Source: Gammaproteobacteria bacterium (GTDB lineage Bacteria > Pseudomonadota > Gammaproteobacteria > Steroidobacterales > Woeseiaceae). From it: a stretch of 64,000 nucleotides of DNA. Positions 9,742 to 18,191 of the stretch are shown here, piece after piece. Location of the stretch: assembly GCA_029861535.1 (NCBI GenBank), contig JAOTZC010000002.1, forward strand, positions 164,668 to 228,667. Direction: 5' to 3'. The notes under the pieces were generated by a model that saw nothing but the letters and a program-made list of their open reading frames with translations, searched no databases and was not told the origin of the DNA. Positions within the stretch are counted from its first letter, which is position 1. Every line of letters begins with the position of its first letter. Both the position numbers and the translations under genes were made by a program.

Positions 9742-9757
9742 TGGCACAAATGCTGCA
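9742..9757 (+). promoter_or_regulatory. Sigma-54 promoter of glnA
   Basis: TGGCAC at 9742-9747 and CTGCA at 9753-9757 put the invariant GG and GC at the -24/-12 spacing of RpoN promoters, with one mismatch from the TTGCA box. Transcription should begin near 9768, about 55 bases before the glnA start. Together with the two operators upstream this predicts NtrC-P activation under nitrogen limitation. Confidence 0.75.
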
Positions 9758-9822
9758 ATAAGCTCTAGACTCGCTGACCAAAGCCAGGTCCTACTTAATG
9801 CTCGAACAAAGGAGAAACCCCC

Positions 9823-11232
9823 ATGACGCCCGCAGAGGTACTCGCCCTCGTCAAAGACAATGAGGTGAAATTTGTCGACTTTCGCTTCACGGATACGAAA
9901 GGTAAAGAACAACATGTAACCGTGCCCGCCCATACAGTCGACGAAGACCTGTTCGAAGAAGGCAAGATGTTCGACGGCTCGTCAATCTCTGGTTGGAAGG
10001 GCATCAATGAATCGGACATGATCCTGATGCCGGAGGCAACAACCGCCGCACTCGATATCTTCACGGACGAAGCCACGCTGAACCTGCGCTGTAATGTCGT
10101 CGAACCCGCGACGATGCAAGGTTACGACCGTTGCCCACGCTCGCTCGCGGAACGCGCCGAGGCGTACCTAAAGTCGACTGGCATCGCCGACACAGCTTAC
10201 TTTGGCCCTGAAAACGAATTCTTCGTGTTTGACAACGTCGCGTGGGACGACAACATGCAGGGCGCGTTTTATAAGGTCGACTCCGATGAAGGTGCGTGGA
10301 ACACCAATCGTTCGATCGCGGATGGCAATACCGGTCATCGACCGACCGTCAAAGGCGGCTATTTCCCGGTTCCGCCGGTCGATTCGCTGCATGACATTCG
10401 TTCGGCAATGTGTCTCGCGCTCGAGGACATGGGCGTCAAGACCGAAGTGCATCACCACGAAGTTGCGACAGCCGGGCAATGCGAAATAGGCGCGATGTTC
10501 AATACATTGGTCAAAAAGGCCGATGAAGTGCAGCTCCTGAAATACGTCGTCCACAACGTTGCGCACGCCTACGGTAAAACCGCGACGTTCATGCCGAAGC
10601 CGCTGGTCAATGACAACGGCAACGGTATGCATGTGCATCAATCACTGACGAAAGGCGGTGAAAATCTGTTCTCGGGCGACGGATACGGTGGTCTTTCGGA
10701 TACCGCGTTGTATTACATCGGTGGCGTTATTAAACACGCAAAAGCTATCAATGCGTTCGCAAACCCGGCGACGAACAGTTACAAGCGCCTGGTACCTGGC
10801 TTCGAAGCACCGACGATTCTGGCCTATTCAGCACGCAATCGTTCGGCGTCAATTCGAATTCCGTATGTCGCGAATCCGAAGGGGCGGCGCATCGAGATAC
10901 GTTTCCCGGATTCGATGGCGAACCCGTATCTGGCATTTGCGGCAATGATGATGGCCGGCCTCGACGGCATCCTGAACAAGATGCATCCGGGTGATGCGAT
11001 GGACAAAGATCTGTACGACTTGCCGCCGGAGGAAGAAAAAGACTTGCAGCTGGTCGCGTTCTCGCTCGACGAAGCACTTGGCGCGCTCGATAACGATCGC
11101 GATTTCCTGAAGGCTGGCGACGTGTTCTCGGACGACCTGATTGACGCCTATATCGACCTGAAAATGGACGACGTCACGCGCCTGCGAATGACGACGAATC
11201 CGGTCGAATTTGACATGTATTACAGCCTGTAA
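9823..11232 (+). CDS. glnA: Glutamine synthetase, type I
   Basis: A 469-residue dodecameric type I glutamine synthetase, which makes glutamine from glutamate, ammonia and ATP. Family signatures are present: [12 protein letters not shown], the Glu metal ligands in [10 protein letters not shown], the ATP-binding [16 protein letters not shown] and the glutamate-binding NRSASIRIP region. The sequence LYDLPPEE near residue 398 carries the tyrosine that GlnE adenylylates in the GSI-beta class, so post-translational control is expected. An AAAGGAG-type ribosome-binding site precedes the ATG. It is preceded by a sigma-54 promoter and NtrC sites and followed by a DUF4124 gene and ntrBC. Confidence 0.98.
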   Translation: MTPAEVLALVKDNEVKFVDFRFTDTKGKEQHVTVPAHTVDEDLFEEGKMFDGSSISGWKGINESDMILMPEATTAALDIFTDEATLNLRCNVVEPATMQGYDRCPRSLAERAEAYLKSTGIADTAYFGPENEFFVFDNVAWDDNMQGAFYKVDSDEGAWNTNRSIADGNTGHRPTVKGGYFPVPPVDSLHDIRSAMCLALEDMGVKTEVHHHEVATAGQCEIGAMFNTLVKKADEVQLLKYVVHNVAHAYGKTATFMPKPLVNDNGNGMHVHQSLTKGGENLFSGDGYGGLSDTALYYIGGVIKHAKAINAFANPATNSYKRLVPGFEAPTILAYSARNRSASIRIPYVANPKGRRIEIRFPDSMANPYLAFAAMMMAGLDGILNKMHPGDAMDKDLYDLPPEEEKDLQLVAFSLDEALGALDNDRDFLKAGDVFSDDLIDAYIDLKMDDVTRLRMTTNPVEFDMYYSL

Positions 11233-11250
11233 AAATGTCAATTATGTGAA

Positions 11251-11275
11251 CCGGGCAGCACTTTTTTACGCCCGG
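11251..11275 (+). terminator. Weak hairpin after glnA
   Basis: CCGGGC (11251-11256) pairs with GCCCGG (11270-11275); the T-run lies in the loop, not after the stem, so this is more likely a partial attenuator or mRNA 3' stabiliser than a strong terminator. Confidence 0.35.
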
Positions 11276-11315
11276 TCACTGGCCCCAACCCGGTTTGCAT
11301 TGCTATGCTAAGAAT

Positions 11316-11834
11316 ATGGATAAACGCCCGATATTGTTGCTTGCGAGCCTGTTCGCGGCATCGACCGTCATGGCCGAGGCCTACCGCTGGGTCGACGCAG
11401 ACGGCGTGGTCCACTATTCCGATCGACCAGAGGAGGGCGCGGAACGAATCGACCTTCCAGAGTCGAACATCGTGCGCGTGCGCCGATACGCCCAGCCGGC
11501 TGAGGCCGCCAACGCAGCAGCCGAACCCGCTGGCGAGATTCGCTACGAAAGCATCGCGGTCGCAGCGCCAGCCGCCGAAGAAACGCTATGGAATATCGAA
11601 GGCGTTTTGAACGTCAACATCGCGCTGTCACCGGCCCTGCAACCGGGCCATCAGCTGCGGGTGTATTTCGACGGCGAGCAGAGGACAGTGAGCGGGACGT
11701 CGTTCCAGATCGAGGAAGTCCATCGCGGGGTTCACAACCTGCAGGCGGAAGTGGTCGACGAAACGGGTCAGCTGAAGATTCGGAGCCAGCCCAACCGGTT
11801 CTACGTACAGCAGAATACGATCAGACAACGCTAG
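11316..11834 (+). CDS. Periplasmic DUF4124 domain protein
   Basis: A 172-residue protein with a Sec signal peptide (cleavage after TVMA). The mature N-terminus is a DUF4124 domain, seen as AYRWVDADGVVHYSDRP, a short module common in gammaproteobacterial periplasmic proteins. A beta-rich C-terminal half follows (LNVNIALSPALQPGHQLRVY). I chose ATG 11316 because the signal peptide begins there; TTG 11295 is also in frame. DUF4124 genes are often found next to glnA and ntrBC in this group; their function is unknown. The gene lies inside the glnA-ntrB-ntrC run, 83 bases after glnA. Confidence 0.85.
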   Translation: MDKRPILLLASLFAASTVMAEAYRWVDADGVVHYSDRPEEGAERIDLPESNIVRVRRYAQPAEAANAAAEPAGEIRYESIAVAAPAAEETLWNIEGVLNVNIALSPALQPGHQLRVYFDGEQRTVSGTSFQIEEVHRGVHNLQAEVVDETGQLKIRSQPNRFYVQQNTIRQR

Positions 11835-11884
11835 GCCGCGACAAGCCAAACTATAAACCTAAAAACGGTCCCGGTGACGGCGGC

Positions 11885-12952
11885 ATCGGCGAGCGCGATT
11901 CGCACACGATCCTGGATAGCCTCAATTCAGGCATCATTCTTCTCGATCGCTCGTTGCTCATTACTGCCTTAAATCCGGCGGCTGAAAACATACTTGGAAT
12001 TAGTTCGCGGCGCGCAAACGGTGAGTCGTTGTTACGACTAGTGGGGGACGAGCCGGAGTTGCGGGACGTTTTGAGTCGCGCAATCGAAACGGGCGAGATC
12101 TACGCGAATGAACTGCGCTTGCCGCCGACGGAGGCTCATTCCGAAGAGCGCATTATCGATTGTCGCGTGTCGCCGTTGCGGACAGAAACCGCGGCCTTAC
12201 TCGTTGAAATGACCGACGTAACGCGGCGCACCAAAATTAGTCGAGAAAACGCACTGCTGATTCAACACGGTGCGGGCCGGCAAATGATTCGGCAGCTTGC
12301 CCACGAAATAAAGAATCCACTTGGCGGAATACGCGGTGCGGCGCAGTTACTCGAACGCCAGCTCGAGAGTAAGGAATTGAGTGAATACACCGACGTCGTC
12401 ATTAGCGAAACCGATCGCCTGGCTGGGCTTGTCGATTCTTTACTCGGCCCAGGTGGCCCGCCGAACAAGAAACCGCTGAATGTCCATGAGTTGCTTGAAT
12501 ACGTTGTTCGAATCGTCGGCGCAGAAGACCAGAAATCACTGCGCATTCATCGCGATTATGATCCCGGACTTCCGGAAATCGAACTCGATCGGGATCAGTT
12601 TGTGCAGGCCCTGCTGAATCTTATGCGAAACGCGGCAGTCGCACTCGACGGGCAGGGTACGATCACGCTGCGCACTCGTGCGGAAACCAATTTTACGATT
12701 GGTGACTGCCGGCACAGAGTCATCGCGAGTATCGAAATCGAAGACGACGGCCCGGGTATACCGCGCGATTTGCAGGATTCTGTGTTTTATCCGCTGGTGA
12801 CAAGCCGGCCCGAAGGTACCGGGCTTGGATTGCCGGCAGCGCAGGAATTGATCAGCCGTCACGGCGGCCTGATCGAATTCGATAGCCGACCGGGCCGAAC
12901 CGTGTTCTACGTGCGGATCCCGCTGACGCCGCTAGAGACGAGCACGCCATGA
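11885..12952 (+). CDS. glnL: Nitrogen regulation sensor histidine kinase
   Basis: NtrB, the cytoplasmic kinase/phosphatase that sets NtrC phosphorylation according to PII. It has an N-terminal PAS domain (ILDSLNSGIILLDRSLLI), the H-box LAHEIKNPLGGIRGA with the phosphorylated His near residue 139, and the ATPase boxes DDGPGIP and GTGLGL. No ATG, GTG or TTG occurs in frame between 11588 and the PAS domain. I place the start at ATC 11885, which has GGTGA seven bases upstream and gives the usual NtrB N-terminus (355 residues). The alternative is ATG 11588, which would overlap the DUF4124 gene by 247 bases and add an Arg/Ser/Gly-rich stretch unlike NtrB. It overlaps ntrC by four bases. Confidence 0.9.
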   Translation: MGERDSHTILDSLNSGIILLDRSLLITALNPAAENILGISSRRANGESLLRLVGDEPELRDVLSRAIETGEIYANELRLPPTEAHSEERIIDCRVSPLRTETAALLVEMTDVTRRTKISRENALLIQHGAGRQMIRQLAHEIKNPLGGIRGAAQLLERQLESKELSEYTDVVISETDRLAGLVDSLLGPGGPPNKKPLNVHELLEYVVRIVGAEDQKSLRIHRDYDPGLPEIELDRDQFVQALLNLMRNAAVALDGQGTITLRTRAETNFTIGDCRHRVIASIEIEDDGPGIPRDLQDSVFYPLVTSRPEGTGLGLPAAQELISRHGGLIEFDSRPGRTVFYVRIPLTPLETSTP

Positions 12953-14361
12953 GTCCGGGAAACAACGATCGACACATTAATGTCTGGGTTGTCGACGACG
13001 ATCAGTCGGTGCGCTGGGTGCTGGAGAAGGCATTGCGTCAAGCAGGTATGGCGCCGCGCAGCTTTGAGCGCGCCGAACATTTACTCGAGGCTATCGAGCA
13101 CGGATCTCCGGATGTGTTGCTGACCGACGTGCGGATGCCCGGCATGAGCGGTATCGCATTACTCGAGCGATTGCACGATGCGTGCCCTGACCTGCCAATT
13201 ATTGTGATTACGGCGCACTCGGACTTGGAAAACGCCGTTGCGGCGTACAAGGGCGGTGCGTTCGAATACCTTCCCAAACCCTTTGATATCGACGAGGCGG
13301 TCGAACTCGTGCATAAAGCTGCACGGCAATCCGGCATAGTCGACGCGGCAGCTGATGCCGCCAACGGTAGCGTAATTCCGTCCCTGATCGGCCAGGCGCC
13401 AGCGATGCAGGAAGTGTTCCGGTCCATAGGTCGACTCGCAGGCTCAAGTATGACGGTGCTGATCACTGGGGAGTCTGGCACCGGCAAGGAACTCGTTGCC
13501 CGCGCGCTGCACGAACACAGCCCGCGAGCGGACAAACCGTTCGTTGCATTGAATACGTCGGCGATCGCATCCGAGCTACTCGAATCCGAACTATTCGGCC
13601 ATGAGAAGGGTTCGTTTACCGGTGCTGACGTGCGCCGCATCGGGCGCTTTGAACAAGCTGACGGTGGCACATTATTTCTCGACGAGATCGGCGACATGTC
13701 ACCGGCGTTGCAAACGCGGCTGTTACGCGTACTCGCCGAAAGCGAGTTCTACCGAGTCGGAGGACAGACATCAATCAAGGTCGATGTCCGCGTCATTGCC
13801 GCGACCAATCAGGATCTGGCGCGTGCCGTCAAGGAATCTCGTTTTCGCGAGGACTTGTTCCATCGGCTAAACGTCATTCGCATTAACACGCCGCCACTCC
13901 GTCAACGCCGCGAAGATATTCCGCTGCTGCTGAAGCACTATTTTTCTGAAGCGGCAAAGGAGCTGGACGCGCCGGCAAAGTCCGTCGACAGCGAAGCGAT
14001 GGGTGTGCTGCAGAATTTTGATTGGCCCGGCAACGTTCGCCAAATCGTGAACGCCGCCCGGCGATTGACGGTCACCGCACCGGGTAACGTTATTACGGCC
14101 GAAGACATTCCGTCCGATCTCGGCGGCCAGGAGTCGACACAGGTTGCCGCCCAGGACTGGACCCGCAGCCTCGCCGCCTGGGCAGAGTCACAGCTTGGCG
14201 GCGAAACCGCGCTGATTGACACCGCAATGCCGGAATTCGAAAAGACGCTAATACGAACCGCAATGGCGAAGACGAACGGACATCGCCAGGAAGCGGCTAA
14301 ACTACTCGGCTGGGGAAGAAATACGCTGGCGCGAAAAATGAAGGCGCTACACCTGGATTAG
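12949..14361 (+). CDS. glnG: Nitrogen regulation response regulator NtrC
   Basis: A 470-residue sigma-54 enhancer-binding protein. The receiver domain holds Asp60 in LLTDVRMPG. The AAA+ domain has Walker A GESGTGKE (174-181), the sigma-54 contact loop GSFTGA (221-226; the consensus is GAFTGA) and the Walker B region GGTLFLDEIGDM. A Fis-type helix-turn-helix ends the protein (GHRQEAAKLLGWGRNTLARK). Phosphorylated by NtrB, it would activate glnA from the operators at 9632-9679. Ser for Ala in the GAFTGA loop is tolerated in natural family members. Its start overlaps ntrB (ATGA). Confidence 0.97.
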   Translation: MSPGNNDRHINVWVVDDDQSVRWVLEKALRQAGMAPRSFERAEHLLEAIEHGSPDVLLTDVRMPGMSGIALLERLHDACPDLPIIVITAHSDLENAVAAYKGGAFEYLPKPFDIDEAVELVHKAARQSGIVDAAADAANGSVIPSLIGQAPAMQEVFRSIGRLAGSSMTVLITGESGTGKELVARALHEHSPRADKPFVALNTSAIASELLESELFGHEKGSFTGADVRRIGRFEQADGGTLFLDEIGDMSPALQTRLLRVLAESEFYRVGGQTSIKVDVRVIAATNQDLARAVKESRFREDLFHRLNVIRINTPPLRQRREDIPLLLKHYFSEAAKELDAPAKSVDSEAMGVLQNFDWPGNVRQIVNAARRLTVTAPGNVITAEDIPSDLGGQESTQVAAQDWTRSLAAWAESQLGGETALIDTAMPEFEKTLIRTAMAKTNGHRQEAAKLLGWGRNTLARKMKALHLD

Positions 14362-14371
14362 TTCTGTAACA

Positions 14372-14458
14372 TGCGTCGCCCGACGACGCAATGCTTGTCC
14401 TCATGGCTCGCTACGCTGCGCTTTACTTCGGCCAAACAACGCGTCGTCGAGCGACACA
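14372..14458. repeat. Long hairpin element, copy 2 (conserved 29-base loop)
   Basis: The arms at about 14372-14400 and 14430-14458 are imperfect inverted copies (about 22 of 28 match) and enclose a 29-base loop at 14401-14429, which differs from the loop at 9530-9558 at only two adjacent bases. The arm sequences are unrelated to those of copy 1. It sits between the convergent ntrC and pyrD genes, where it could act as a terminator. Confidence 0.75.
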
Positions 14459-14470
14459 ATGCGCGCTGGA

Positions 14471-15409
14471 TCAAGTCTGTAAGGTGCCGACAATTTCTCG
14501 CGCGGACCGGAAGTCATGTCTGTCGAGGTAGTCGGCGATACCGGCGTTGATCTTCTTACAGATGAGTGGGTCGTAAAACAGCGCTGTACCGATACCGACG
14601 GCGGCTGCGCCCGCGATCATGAATTCAATGGCGTCGTTAGGTGTCGTAATGCCGCCCTGGCCGATGATCGGTACATCGTGGTGTTTTGCGACCTCGTACA
14701 CTTGATGGACTTTCAGTAACGCGATCGGCTTGATCGCCGGGCCGGATAGGCCGCCCTGCGTATTGCCGATGATGGGTTTGCGTTCTTCGACGTCGATTGC
14801 CATGCCCATTAAGGTGTTGATGACGGCGAAGCCGTCGCTGCCGGCTTCAATGCACAGCCGCGCGTTTTCACTAATATCGGTCTGGTTCGGAGAGAGCTTT
14901 GTAATGATCGGCTTCGTGGTCTGTGCGCGGCAAGCCGCGACGACGCGCGCCGACATTTCAGGATCGTTACCGAACTCGACACCCCCTCTCTTGACGTTCG
15001 GGCATGAGATATTGACCTCTATCGCATCGATCGGTGAATCGTCGAAGCGTTGCGTAACACGCTCGTATTCGTCGATTGTCGAGCCGGACACGTTGGCAAA
15101 AAAGCGCGTCTCGGAGAAATCCAGGCCTGGCAGGATTTCGTCGACAACCTTATCGACGCCGGGATTCTGCAGGCCGATTGCATTCAGCATGCCCATCGGC
15201 GTTTCGTAAACGCGATGCGGTGGGTTGCCGAGCCGCGCATCGCCGGTCGTGCCTTTTAGCACGACTGCGCCAACGTCGCGATTTGAGAAACCGTCGACGC
15301 GCGTGTATTCCTCGCCAAAGCCTACGCAGCCGGATAACAGCACGATCGGCGAGGTCATTTCGACGCCACAAAGCTCGGTACGTAGAGATTTTTGGTTTTG
15401 TGTGGCCAT
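14471..15409 (-). CDS. pyrD: Dihydroorotate dehydrogenase, class 1B type catalytic subunit
   Basis: A 312-residue flavin TIM barrel of the class 1 dihydroorotate dehydrogenase family, which oxidises dihydroorotate to orotate in pyrimidine synthesis. The class 1 catalytic cysteine is seen in EVNISCPNVKRGG (Cys136), with PIITKLSPN and IIGQGGI/GAAAVGIGTAL forming the FMN phosphate site. The NPGVDKV-NISCPN layout is that of the NAD-linked 1B catalytic subunit, which normally works with the Fe-S/FAD subunit PyrK; no pyrK is adjacent. Starts at ATG 15409 or 15421 are both possible. It is divergent from trmL (22-base gap). Confidence 0.85.
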   Translation of the reverse strand: MATQNQKSLRTELCGVEMTSPIVLLSGCVGFGEEYTRVDGFSNRDVGAVVLKGTTGDARLGNPPHRVYETPMGMLNAIGLQNPGVDKVVDEILPGLDFSETRFFANVSGSTIDEYERVTQRFDDSPIDAIEVNISCPNVKRGGVEFGNDPEMSARVVAACRAQTTKPIITKLSPNQTDISENARLCIEAGSDGFAVINTLMGMAIDVEERKPIIGNTQGGLSGPAIKPIALLKVHQVYEVAKHHDVPIIGQGGITTPNDAIEFMIAGAAAVGIGTALFYDPLICKKINAGIADYLDRHDFRSAREIVGTLQT

Positions 15410-15430
15410 CGGATGCGGCATTCTACAGCA

Positions 15431-15886
15431 ATGTTTTCCGTCATCCTCTACGAACCAGAGATTCCACCGAACACCGGCAACATCATCCGGCTGTGCGCGA
15501 ACACCGGAGTTGGTCTGCACCTGATAGAACCGCTCGGTTTCGAGCTTGACGATACCCGGCTACGAAGGGCCGGCCTGGACTACAGGGAATTCGCCGATAT
15601 CTGTGTGCACCAAAACCTCGATAGCTGCCTGCGGGCGCTGTCACCATCGCGCATTTTCGCAATCAGCACGCGCGGCAGTACCCCTTATGATCAGCCAAGT
15701 TACGTGAAAGGCGATGCATTTTTGTTCGGCCCTGAAACGCGCGGCTTGCCGGAAGATGTGTTGATGGCACAACCCGAGGCGCAACGGCTGCGGCTGCCAA
15801 TGCGCGGCAACAGCCGCAGCTTGAATCTTTCCAATGCGGCAGCGGTTGTCGTTTACGAAGCCTGGCGGCAGCTGAAGTTCGTCTAG
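15431..15886 (+). CDS. trmL: tRNA (cytidine/uridine(34)-2'-O)-methyltransferase
   Basis: A 151-residue SPOUT methyltransferase that adds a 2'-O-methyl group to the wobble base of certain tRNA-Leu species. The N-terminal MFSVILYEPEIPPNTGNIIR and the knot-forming FGPETRGLP and LPMRGNSRSLNLSNAAAVVV motifs, which bind S-adenosylmethionine, are classic TrmL. I chose ATG 15431 because it begins directly at the conserved N-terminus. Its stop overlaps the end of convergent gpsA by four bases. Confidence 0.95.
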   Translation: MFSVILYEPEIPPNTGNIIRLCANTGVGLHLIEPLGFELDDTRLRRAGLDYREFADICVHQNLDSCLRALSPSRIFAISTRGSTPYDQPSYVKGDAFLFGPETRGLPEDVLMAQPEAQRLRLPMRGNSRSLNLSNAAAVVVYEAWRQLKFV

Positions 15887-16896
15887 GTCGCCGAGTCGCT
15901 TTCGGACTTGAGCTGGCGGCTCATCAACGCGCCAACCGCCTCACGCGGCGACGCGCCCTCGTACAGGATTCGATACACCTGATGACAAATGGGCATTTCG
16001 ATGCCGAGCTCATTTGCCACTTCTATGACCGCTTCAGCTGCCATAACACCTTCAACGACTTGTTGAATTTCCGTCTGCGCCTCTTCGACAGTCTTGCCAC
16101 TAGCCAAGGCCAGGCCCATGCGGCGGTTACGCGACAGGTTGTCGGTGCAGGTCAGTATCAGGTCGCCCATGCCGGCAAGGCCCATAAAGGTTTCTTTTTT
16201 CGCGCCGAGCGCGACGCCAAGGCGCGTCATTTCGACCAGCCCGCGCGTAATCAGCGCAATGCGCGTGTTCGCGCCAAAACCGAGGCCGTCCGACATGCCC
16301 GCGCCAATCGCCAGCACGTTTTTTATCGCGCCACCGACTTCGACGCCGATCATGTCGTCTGATGTATAGGCACGAAAATAGTCACCGGAAAGCGCGACGG
16401 CGAGCTCCTGCGCAAATGTTTGATCATTCGCAGCGATGGTCATAGCCGTTGGCAGCCCCTCGCCAACCTCTTTCGCGAAAGTCGGACCCGACAATACAGC
16501 GACCGGTTGCTCGGCGCCGAGCACTTCTGCGGCAACTTCGTGCGGTAGTTTGCCGGTGTGCAACTCAAATCCTTTGGTTGCCCAGCACACACGTGCGTCA
16601 TGCTGTAAAAAAGGCTTTACCGCAGTAAGGATCTGTCGAAGGCCGTGGCTTGGCACCGATATCAATATGTCGCGCACATCCGCGACACATTCGCGCAGCT
16701 CAGTGAAGGTGACGACGTTTTCGGGGAGGCTCGCGCCCGGCAGATAGCGAGCGTTGACACGATCGCGTGCCATGCTTTCAAGCTGAGCCCGATCGCGGCC
16801 CCAAATGTTCACCCGCAGGCCGCTGCGAGCAAATTGCAGAGCGAGTGCGGTTCCCCAGGAACCGGCACCAACAACAGCGATCGATCCGGCTTTTAT
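15883..16896 (-). CDS. gpsA: Glycerol-3-phosphate dehydrogenase [NAD(P)+], with non-standard start
   Basis: Makes sn-glycerol 3-phosphate from dihydroxyacetone phosphate for phospholipids. The Rossmann motif IAVVGAGSWGTALALQ is encoded upstream of the first standard start, a GTG at 16812 that would delete it. Reading back, there is no ATG, GTG or TTG before an in-frame TGA. The best start is ATA 16896, which overlaps the secB stop by one base (TAATA, where TAATG is the usual coupled form) and has GGAG eight bases upstream. This gives 337 residues, the normal GpsA length. Other conserved parts are VLSGPTFAKEV, VGGAIKNVLAIGAG and GLAGMGDLILTCT. Confidence 0.93.
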   Translation of the reverse strand: MKAGSIAVVGAGSWGTALALQFARSGLRVNIWGRDRAQLESMARDRVNARYLPGASLPENVVTFTELRECVADVRDILISVPSHGLRQILTAVKPFLQHDARVCWATKGFELHTGKLPHEVAAEVLGAEQPVAVLSGPTFAKEVGEGLPTAMTIAANDQTFAQELAVALSGDYFRAYTSDDMIGVEVGGAIKNVLAIGAGMSDGLGFGANTRIALITRGLVEMTRLGVALGAKKETFMGLAGMGDLILTCTDNLSRNRRMGLALASGKTVEEAQTEIQQVVEGVMAAEAVIEVANELGIEMPICHQVYRILYEGASPREAVGALMSRQLKSESDSAT

Positions 16897-17375
16897 TAGT
16901 GCGTCTCCATCTTCGGCGTCTCAGCTTGTTGCTGCTGAACGGATTGCGAGTAAAGAGCATCGAAGTTGAGCGGTTGAATAACGAATTCCGGAAATCCACC
17001 TTTCTGAATGATCGATGCGATGGATTCGCGCGCATACGGAAACAAAATGTTCGGGCAAAAGCTGCCGACGAGCACGCCGAATTCATCTTCGCCATAGCCG
17101 GTAATGTCAAACAGGCCGGCCTGATGCAGTTCAACGAGAAATAATGTCTTGTCGTCATCCTTGGCTTTGGCTTCGATCGTAATCGTTAACACGACCTCAT
17201 GAAGCTTTTCTTCGACAGCCGTATGCGTACTGCGCAGGTTGAGATTAGTCTGCGGAGCCCACTGTTCCGAGCGAAAAATCGCCGGTGACTGTGGTGATTC
17301 GAAAGAAAAATCTTTTACGTAAATTTTTATGATTGACAGCCGCTTGTCTGGGCCAACCTGTTGTTCTTCTGCCAT
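16896..17375 (-). CDS. secB: Protein-export chaperone SecB
   Basis: A 159-residue tetrameric cytoplasmic chaperone that keeps precursor proteins unfolded and passes them to SecA. Family signatures are seen in IYVKDFSFESPQSP at the start and GVLVGSFCPNILFPYARE in the centre, then GGFPEFVIQPLNFDALY near the end. It lies between grxC (33 bases upstream) and gpsA (one-base overlap), the usual gammaproteobacterial order. Many exported peptidases and beta-barrel proteins in the window would be its clients. Confidence 0.97.
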   Translation of the reverse strand: MAEEQQVGPDKRLSIIKIYVKDFSFESPQSPAIFRSEQWAPQTNLNLRSTHTAVEEKLHEVVLTITIEAKAKDDDKTLFLVELHQAGLFDITGYGEDEFGVLVGSFCPNILFPYARESIASIIQKGGFPEFVIQPLNFDALYSQSVQQQQAETPKMETH

Positions 17376-17408
17376 GTTTGTTTCCTGCGTTAAATGGATG
17401 TCCGCGGC

Positions 17409-17666
17409 CTAAGAGTCCGCGAGGAGTTTGTCCAGTTCGCCGCTTTTGTCGAGATCACACAACTCTTCAAAACCGCCGACATGTTTATCGCCGATAAAAA
17501 TCTGTGGTACCGAGCGCTGTTGACTGCGGGCCTCCATCTCAGCACGTTTCTCGGCGTCATTACTGACAAGTATATCTTCGAACTTGATGCCCTTTTTGGT
17601 CAGCAGCATTCGAGCCGCGCCGCAAAAGGCGCAGGACTCGTTTCCGTAAATTGTAATCGTGCTCAT
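17409..17666 (-). CDS. grxC: Glutaredoxin 3
   Basis: An 85-residue dithiol glutaredoxin that uses glutathione to reduce protein and small-molecule disulfides. The active site is CAFC (usually CPYC), in YGNESCAFCGAARMLL, followed by the glutathione-binding SVPQIFIGDKHVGGFEEL. The Pro-to-Ala change before the second Cys is uncommon but keeps both cysteines; it may shift the redox potential. It lies between a rhodanese gene (12 bases upstream) and secB. Confidence 0.93.
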   Translation of the reverse strand: MSTITIYGNESCAFCGAARMLLTKKGIKFEDILVSNDAEKRAEMEARSQQRSVPQIFIGDKHVGGFEELCDLDKSGELDKLLADS

Positions 17667-17678
17667 CTGCGCCGCTTC

Positions 17679-18122
17679 TTATTTTCGTTTCTTGGTTTTT
17701 TTGCCGGTGACCACGGGAAGCCCGGCCTGGCTCCAACCGTTCATGCCGCCTTTGAGGTCATAAACGCTTGCGAAACCGGCGTTGCGCAGCGTCTCGACTG
17801 CCTTGCCGGACGTGACGCCTGCTTCACAAACGATAACAACGGGTTTCGATTTCAGACTGCCGAGCTTGTCGAGTCGTGCGTCCAGCTCGTCGGACGGAAT
17901 GTTGCGCGCGTTCACGATATGCCCACGCGCATAGGCTTCAGCGCTTCGCAGATCGATAACCGCCGCATCATTATTGACAAGCCGGACCAGGTCCACGGCT
18001 TCAACCGATGACACGCCTTTCGCCTTTCGCCGCAGCTCGGAGAATACGACCAGCAAGAAGCTGGTCACGAGAGCAAATACCAGCAACGTATGATCGCCGG
18101 CAAATTCCAGAATTCTGTCCAT
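17679..18122 (-). CDS. Membrane-anchored rhodanese-like protein (YibN type)
   Basis: A 147-residue protein with one N-terminal membrane helix (residues 12-26, LLVFALVTSFLLVVF) followed by a single rhodanese domain. The active-site cysteine is in VVIVCEAGVTSGKA, so persulfide transfer is possible. The domain begins with VDLVRLVNNDAAVIDLRS and ends with DLKGGMNGWSQAGLPV, both typical. In gammaproteobacteria this gene (yibN) regularly precedes grxC and secB; its physiological role is unsettled, although a link to protein export or membrane biogenesis has been proposed. It is divergent from envC. Confidence 0.9.
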   Translation of the reverse strand: MDRILEFAGDHTLLVFALVTSFLLVVFSELRRKAKGVSSVEAVDLVRLVNNDAAVIDLRSAEAYARGHIVNARNIPSDELDARLDKLGSLKSKPVVIVCEAGVTSGKAVETLRNAGFASVYDLKGGMNGWSQAGLPVVTGKKTKKRK

Positions 18123-18191
18123 GGTTCGGTATCGGCGGCGCGAGGAGCCGCGCCAGTGGCAAAAGCGGCATTATAGCAATACTCTGCGCGT

